Positions 58,771 through 64,000 of a stretch of DNA of 64,000 bases are shown in pieces. Below the pieces are notes generated by a model. That model was not told where the DNA came from. It ran no database searches and saw only the letters and a program-made list of their open reading frames with translations. Origin of the DNA: Agelaius tricolor (lineage: Eukaryota; Chordata; Aves; Passeriformes; Icteridae); NCBI GenBank assembly GCA_023055355.1, contig JALJCS010000001.1, positions 22,569,881-22,633,880 of the forward strand. The letters run 5' to 3'. The position numbers were made by a program, and so were the translations under genes. How positions within the stretch are numbered: position 1 is the first letter of the stretch; each line of letters begins with the position of its first letter.

Positions 58771-59991
58771 GACTTTAACAATCAGTGTACATTTAGTGCC
58801 AGTCTTGAAAACAAAGTCTGTGATGTTAGTGGGTGAAATTGTTGGATTTGGGGTTTTTTGAGTGATCTTGCCTGTAGAATGACAACAGGATTCTTGACTC
58901 CAGCCATACAAATTCATAGTTGCACATACTTCAAGAAAAATCTGTCATTTCTGTTTCTCCTTGGTAACTGGTATTTTTTCTAAAATTTCCTACCAGTCTC
59001 AGAGAAAAATAGTAGTTTGTCTGTCTTTGTGAGGATTCATGTTGAAATGAATTTCAAACTTGTTGCTATCCATAGTTCTGGAATAGAAGATTGAAAAAAA
59101 CAATATCCAGAAGAAAAATATGCAAAAACTGATTTCTAGAGAAACAAAGCAGTACATAATGTTGTTCATTTTAAATTGTAATCATTTCCACATAAAGGAT
59201 ATTGTAAAAGAAATATTCAAAGTATTGAATTTTTTCAGCTTGTAAATAGTTAGTTAATAGTGACTTCTTAATAGTTAATAGTGACTTCTTTCATAGGAGT
59301 TGATTTATCTACATCCTTAGTGTTTATCTTATTTTGATTACTGTGTCAAACTTCTGTGTAATTGCATTATTTTGACTTAATTTTTCTTGAATATGAGTGG
59401 CCAGATCTTGCATTGTTTCATTCTGATTAGCACTTTGTATCCTGACACTGCCTTTCCTGGCAACGTCTCACCCAGAATATCCCACTGTTCTTTGTGTCAC
59501 ATCACAGTGATTGCTCACAGTCATCCTCTGATGCACTAATTACAGCCTCTTCTTTCTCCTTGTTTGTAATTTCCAGCTTGTCACAGGAATTCTTACTCTA
59601 TATGGATGACCATGCACTTCATCTCATTTCTTTCTGTTTCTGTTAAATGCAGAGTTCTCTGCTCCCCCTTGGTGTGGAATACAGTCTTTCTTTGTGCTAA
59701 GAGCTTATCACAAAGCTAGTTTCTCTGCCAAGATCACAAGGGAAAATATTAAATATGTCTCATGGCAGCTACTTGAGGAATTACCCTTACAGTTTCTCTC
59801 TAGCCTGGTATTGGAATTGTTTGAAAGACTTTCTCTTTAACCACAGTGTAGAAATATTAAGTGCATATATTCCAAATTTTCCTCTTAACTATATGCATGG
59901 ATCTTAGATGTTATAAATCACACTGAAGCATAAAAATGGATTGCCTTACAGTAAGCAGAGAAGCTTCTGAGAGGTTCTAGATGTTCTTCAG

Positions 59992-60196
59992 GTATTTGCA
60001 AAACAGCTCCACTCAGCCCACTGTGCCAGCACAAAGATTTCCAAGGCAAGCATCACATTTAAGAAAGCATCTCTGCAATTGTTACTCACTTCCAGTCTGC
60101 CCCCTGTGTAACCAGGGCTGTGATTTGGAGCTGCCAGGGCTGGCATGTGTATTTAAGCACCTTTCAGTAGCTGAACAAGCCAGTGTTAGTGACTGA
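59992..60196 (+). other. Possible terminal exon of the unrecognised transcript (weak)
   Basis: After an acceptor (GATGTTCTTCAG) an open frame of about 68 codons runs to TGA at 60194-60196. With the phase-2 ending of 49984 it completes a lysine codon and continues YLQNSSTQPTVPAQRF, later CNCYSLPVCPLCNQGC with closely spaced cysteines. The phase match is one-in-three by chance and no family is recognised. Confidence 0.2.
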
Positions 60197-63100
60197 AGTT
60201 CAGGTTATGGCATCCATATGCACTCTGAGCTTTATCTAGTCAGGTCTGGAGTACTGCCAAGGGTGAAGCATATGCAACCCCCTTGGACAGCCTGCTCCAA
60301 AGCTTGGCTGGTGAACCATGTTCATTCTGAACTCAGGCTTGCCTGAGAATCATTATAATTGTTTTGGTGTGTTGTTGCTTGGGCCTGATGTACTTAAGCT
60401 AGCATGCACATTATTATTTTAAGTATCTGTGCCCTTGTGTCCTGATTTATATGTAAAATACGTAGCCCACACAGAAATTTAACCAAGTTATTGGCTGTGG
60501 ACTGATAGTGGGGCCTTTTAGTAACTGGATATTTGAGTCTGAGCACATCTTCAGTTCATATTTCCCAAGGCAACCTCCTGCTTATGTTTGGCTTGTGATT
60601 TGGGAAATATAAATCAAATTATTTGGCAAACTGTTTTTCTGATGTCATTCACAAATGAAGCAGATGTTTAAATGATCCTGTTTACCTTAATTGTAGTATA
60701 AAAGGTGAAGAAGGAACCCCTTTAAAACTAGGCCCTGAATATTTTTTTCTTGAGTTTCAATTGAAGCTGAAACTTTTGGAAAATTTGTCTCTGATGTCAA
60801 TGGGAATGAGATGGGGCATGTTTATAGAATAAAGGCATTATGTTGGCTGTTAGTGGTACAATGTGTATGAATAAAAAGGGTTTATCTCACTAAATGTTCA
60901 GAGGTTTGCCTGAAATCACTTTCAATATCCTTTCTTGTTCTCTATACAGTAAACTGTGTAATTAGGGAACATGTTATACAGCAAACTCAGTTTAAAAAAT
61001 TGATTTTTAAAGCATAAAAGAGGCAGTGACTGAAGTGCTGCCAGGCTCTATTGAATACTCACATGTATTATATTGTAAACATAATATGGTTATAGTGTAT
61101 GTTGTCATAATAATTGGCAATGGTACTGGAGGCAGTCATTGAGTGCTTTGTTCATGTGGTAATAGATGACAAGGGCTACAACATTTGTTGGCAGCAAAGT
61201 TGTTTTCCTATCTCTTTCTCTTCGTAAATTGTTTTCAGAATAGTTTTGTGGGTTTTTTTTCAAACTGACTGTCTTAGGATCCAGATGGCTTTATCTCTTT
61301 TTAATGAGATTTGGGATATTTTCCTTACAAGTGGTGTTCACTCAGTGCTGCCACAAAGGATGCATTCTTCATTTTTCTTAAAGCATGGCACTGTGATGTG
61401 AGAGGGAAGGCTCAACAGAGACCCACAGCACAGAGGGGTGGATTGAGACTCAGTGGGATCCAGGGCTGAAAGGTAGCCTGAGTCAGGAAAGAACATAAAA
61501 CGCTAGTCTGGAGGCCAGCAAATGGTTTTAGGTTTGTGGGTAGGAACAGCCTAGTTAGTCTGTGTAGGCTTGATTCCATGATCCTAACTCATGCTAGGCA
61601 TGTTACTGGTGTCCAGCAGGCTGATGTAACAAGGAAAACTGCCCTATCCATTTCCAAAGGTTCTGAAGGGGCACTCGGAATAGAGAACAATTGGGAAATT
61701 GCCATTTTCCCTGCAGAAACTCCCAGAGGGTTTTTTTCTTCTGTTAATTGCTGGACTTTCATGGGACATTACCCTCTTCAAATTATTTCTTTTAAGAGCC
61801 AGACCCCTTGTAAGACAGGGCTCTGCGCGATCCTTAAAGACAATTTGTGGTGGCATCAGGCATTCACAGTAGGCATTCATTTCAATTGTAAGGGAGTGAA
61901 TTTCACCTAACACAGATTTAACAGCTGAAAAGGTTGTCTGTGCCAGCATTTCACCTTCCAAATTCAGACTATGAGCCTCAACTTAGCTTCAGATTCTTGT
62001 TAAATCTGCACCAACACGCAACCTGTGCATCACCGTGCTTTTACCTCTATGTATATCTTTCACTTTTTGCCAGTTTGAGTCAGCTCTTCCTGACTTTAGT
62101 TTCACATGATGTAGTGATGTGCTTCTACCCTTTTCAGGCTCCCATGCCTTCCATTGGTCTGTTTAGGTCCCTGTCCTGCTGTCTCTGGGTCATCATTTTC
62201 CGTCTCATTTCACATTGTGCACCACTCACTGTCTCAAAGCCCATTTGTGTCTTGTCTCCATTCACAGTGTCTTTGGACTTCCTGCTGCAGAATGTTCCAC
62301 CTGCATGTATCTCTACTTCTGCCAGCAGGACAAGAGTTGCAAAACAATCAGTTCTACAAGGATGTCTTGTTCCCACAAACAGACACAACTTGATTATGTC
62401 TCGTACTGATGTGTGGGATTTGGCTTTCTCTGTTGTCTACGCGGGCATTCTGGATCTGTAAAGCTGCTGCCAAAAATCTGAACCTAAGGCAGGGATTGTC
62501 TAAAGCTCTCACTCAATCCATAGCAAGATCTCAACAATTTCCACTTAGAAAGCACACAAATTAACACTGTCATGTTTTCTCAACATTGTAAAGATTTTAT
62601 TTAGTGGAATCTGATGAAATGGTAGCATTTTTTTCTTACTGATATGTAGCAACAAGTGCATGTGTAAATTCTATTTCACAGTGGATTCTCATCTCAGGTA
62701 TAATCATTGCAAACCACAGTTGTCCCAAGTGCTTTTCTCATCAATATTCTGATTGTTTGTTGTGTGACTAATCTGTATTTAAAAACAATATTTACTCATA
62801 AAGAATTACTGATTAGGACATGCCAACAGGTCCTCTCCCTACGCCAGTGCTGTGCACAGTAAAAGGCATGCATTGGCTGCATGGGATCAGCACAGAATCA
62901 GAACAGGAGCGTTTTCACAGCACACAAGGGAGCTGAAAATTGTTTTTCAAAACCACAATGAACTTTTCTTGGTGTACTTTACACCTTGTGAAGGGAAATC
63001 TTCATGCAAGCATGCTCAGTACTGTAATTGGGACTGATTTAGTTTGTACTTTAACCAACAAAAAAGTCCTGATATCTGCACAATTTTCTTTTACTCTTGT

Positions 63101-64000
63101 CCAGCCTGTTGCTTTAGCAGTCAAGCTTTACAAACCATGAAAAATCTTACAGGTAGGGCTGTACTTACCCACACCTCTTAGTCTGGGGGAAATGGCAGAA
63201 TCTGATAGAGAGGTTTCTGTACTGGAGTAATCAGAACATGGGTCTGTTTATATCCTCTGCATTGGAAAATTCAGAAAAGGGTAGTTTTGCCATTCCTGAG
63301 ATTCTAAGGTGATATGCTTGAAAGCACACAACAACCTAGCATAGGAAAATCGCCTCTCCAGGTGTTTTCAGCTTTATCAAACCTTATAGCAAAGAAGGAA
63401 AGGAGAGCACAGCCACAGTTTTTCCTTGATGAGTCATCTTATTTATTACAATTCTCCCATTTGATAACATTATTTGCAAAGAGGCTTGAAGCTTTTGTTT
63501 TCTTCAAAGTGGCACTGTTTATTAGAAAACTGAAATATCATGCATTGCCTTGTATGTGTACATCTTACATGAGAGATCATGTAAGCTGCTGCTTCTTGCA
63601 CATTGATAAATTCACACCTGTCTTGTTCTGGAGGCTTCTCAAAGAAAGGTGCAGAGTTTGTGAACATGAATTTGGAGTCATGCTAAACTCTTCATCCTTT
63701 ATAGTACCCTACCCTTTACATGAGTGCTGTGGAAAATGTTGGCTGTCATCCTTTAAACAGCACAATGTTTGCATTTCCCTTGATCATCATCTCAGGGCAA
63801 AGTTCAGTAGGTTGAGGAAGTGTTGTTTAAGTGCAATTGATCTAAAAATATATCGAAAGGAAGGCTACTGTATATGAACAAATCATGGAGAGGCTTTATA
63901 TAGGCTTCATGATATCTGTAAATACCTAAAAGAAGGAAGCAGCAGCCTATGACATGGTTATTTCTGGAAAGGAGGAAGACCTGACTGTTATTATTAGACC
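60197..64000. other. Non-coding DNA at the right edge; two long chance-like ORFs
   Basis: No exon of a known gene was found. Plus-strand ORFs of 175 codons (61934-62461) and 187 codons (63314-63877) are the longest outside CpG islands but show no domain, no splice context and no promoter. Neither strand shows an exon of NENF, the gene I expected upstream of ATF3 from the human order. Confidence 0.45.

Noticed and set aside
1..64000. CRISPR arrays, insertion sequences, operons or phage-like modules
   Set aside because: The window is vertebrate nuclear DNA. No regularly spaced repeat-spacer pattern or prokaryotic gene was seen on either strand.

Overview
This 64 kb window is nuclear DNA from a bird, most likely a songbird. 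The evidence is fragments of CR1-type LINEs, a few very old MIR-like and L3/CR1-like remnants, a solo LTR that resembles passerine endogenous-retrovirus LTRs, low overall repeat density, and two sharp CpG islands in otherwise AT-rich sequence. There are no bacterial-style operons, and nearly all long ORFs outside the gene described below look like chance.

One gene is secure: ATF3, the stress-induced bZIP transcription factor, on the minus strand. All three coding exons are present (16469-16708, 15462-15569, 14475-14672) with canonical splice sites. They encode a complete 181-residue protein, the same length as mammalian ATF3. A non-coding first exon (about 21153-21277) lies in a CpG island behind a compact core promoter at 21278-21430. 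In transcription order that promoter holds a CARE-like element, a CRE variant, a TATA box and a second CARE. A 3'UTR of about 1.4 kb probably ends near 13070.

Layout. 1-9.2 kb: intergenic DNA with CR1 and ancient LINE/MIR debris. 9.2-13 kb: unannotated downstream flank. 13-21.5 kb: ATF3, including an unusual GC-rich start of intron 1 with a four-copy 52-bp minisatellite and a perfect 17-bp inverted repeat. 21.5-37.5 kb: AT-rich flank with microsatellites, a palindromic MITE-like relic, and a 405-bp solo LTR with a perfect 5-bp target-site duplication. 37.5-38.5 kb: a second CpG island with a BRE/TATA promoter facing ATF3, a CRE, a tandem array of CRE half-sites and an E-box. It is a good candidate for the distal (P1-type) ATF3 promoter. 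38.5-64 kb: mostly non-coding, with four weakly supported plus-strand exon-like segments (about 40.6, 42.0, 49.9 and 60.0 kb) whose reading phases are mutually compatible. They may belong to an unrecognised divergent transcript or be chance.

The functional logic is stress and cAMP control of one gene. The proximal promoter has sites for ATF4/CEBP and ATF/CREB dimers, and the distal island is built around CREB/ATF sites. Because ATF3 itself binds CRE-like sites, both promoters could be under autoregulation. I did not find a new defence or mobile system here. The most unusual elements are the distal CRE-array promoter, the intron-1 hairpin and minisatellite, and the possible divergent transcript.
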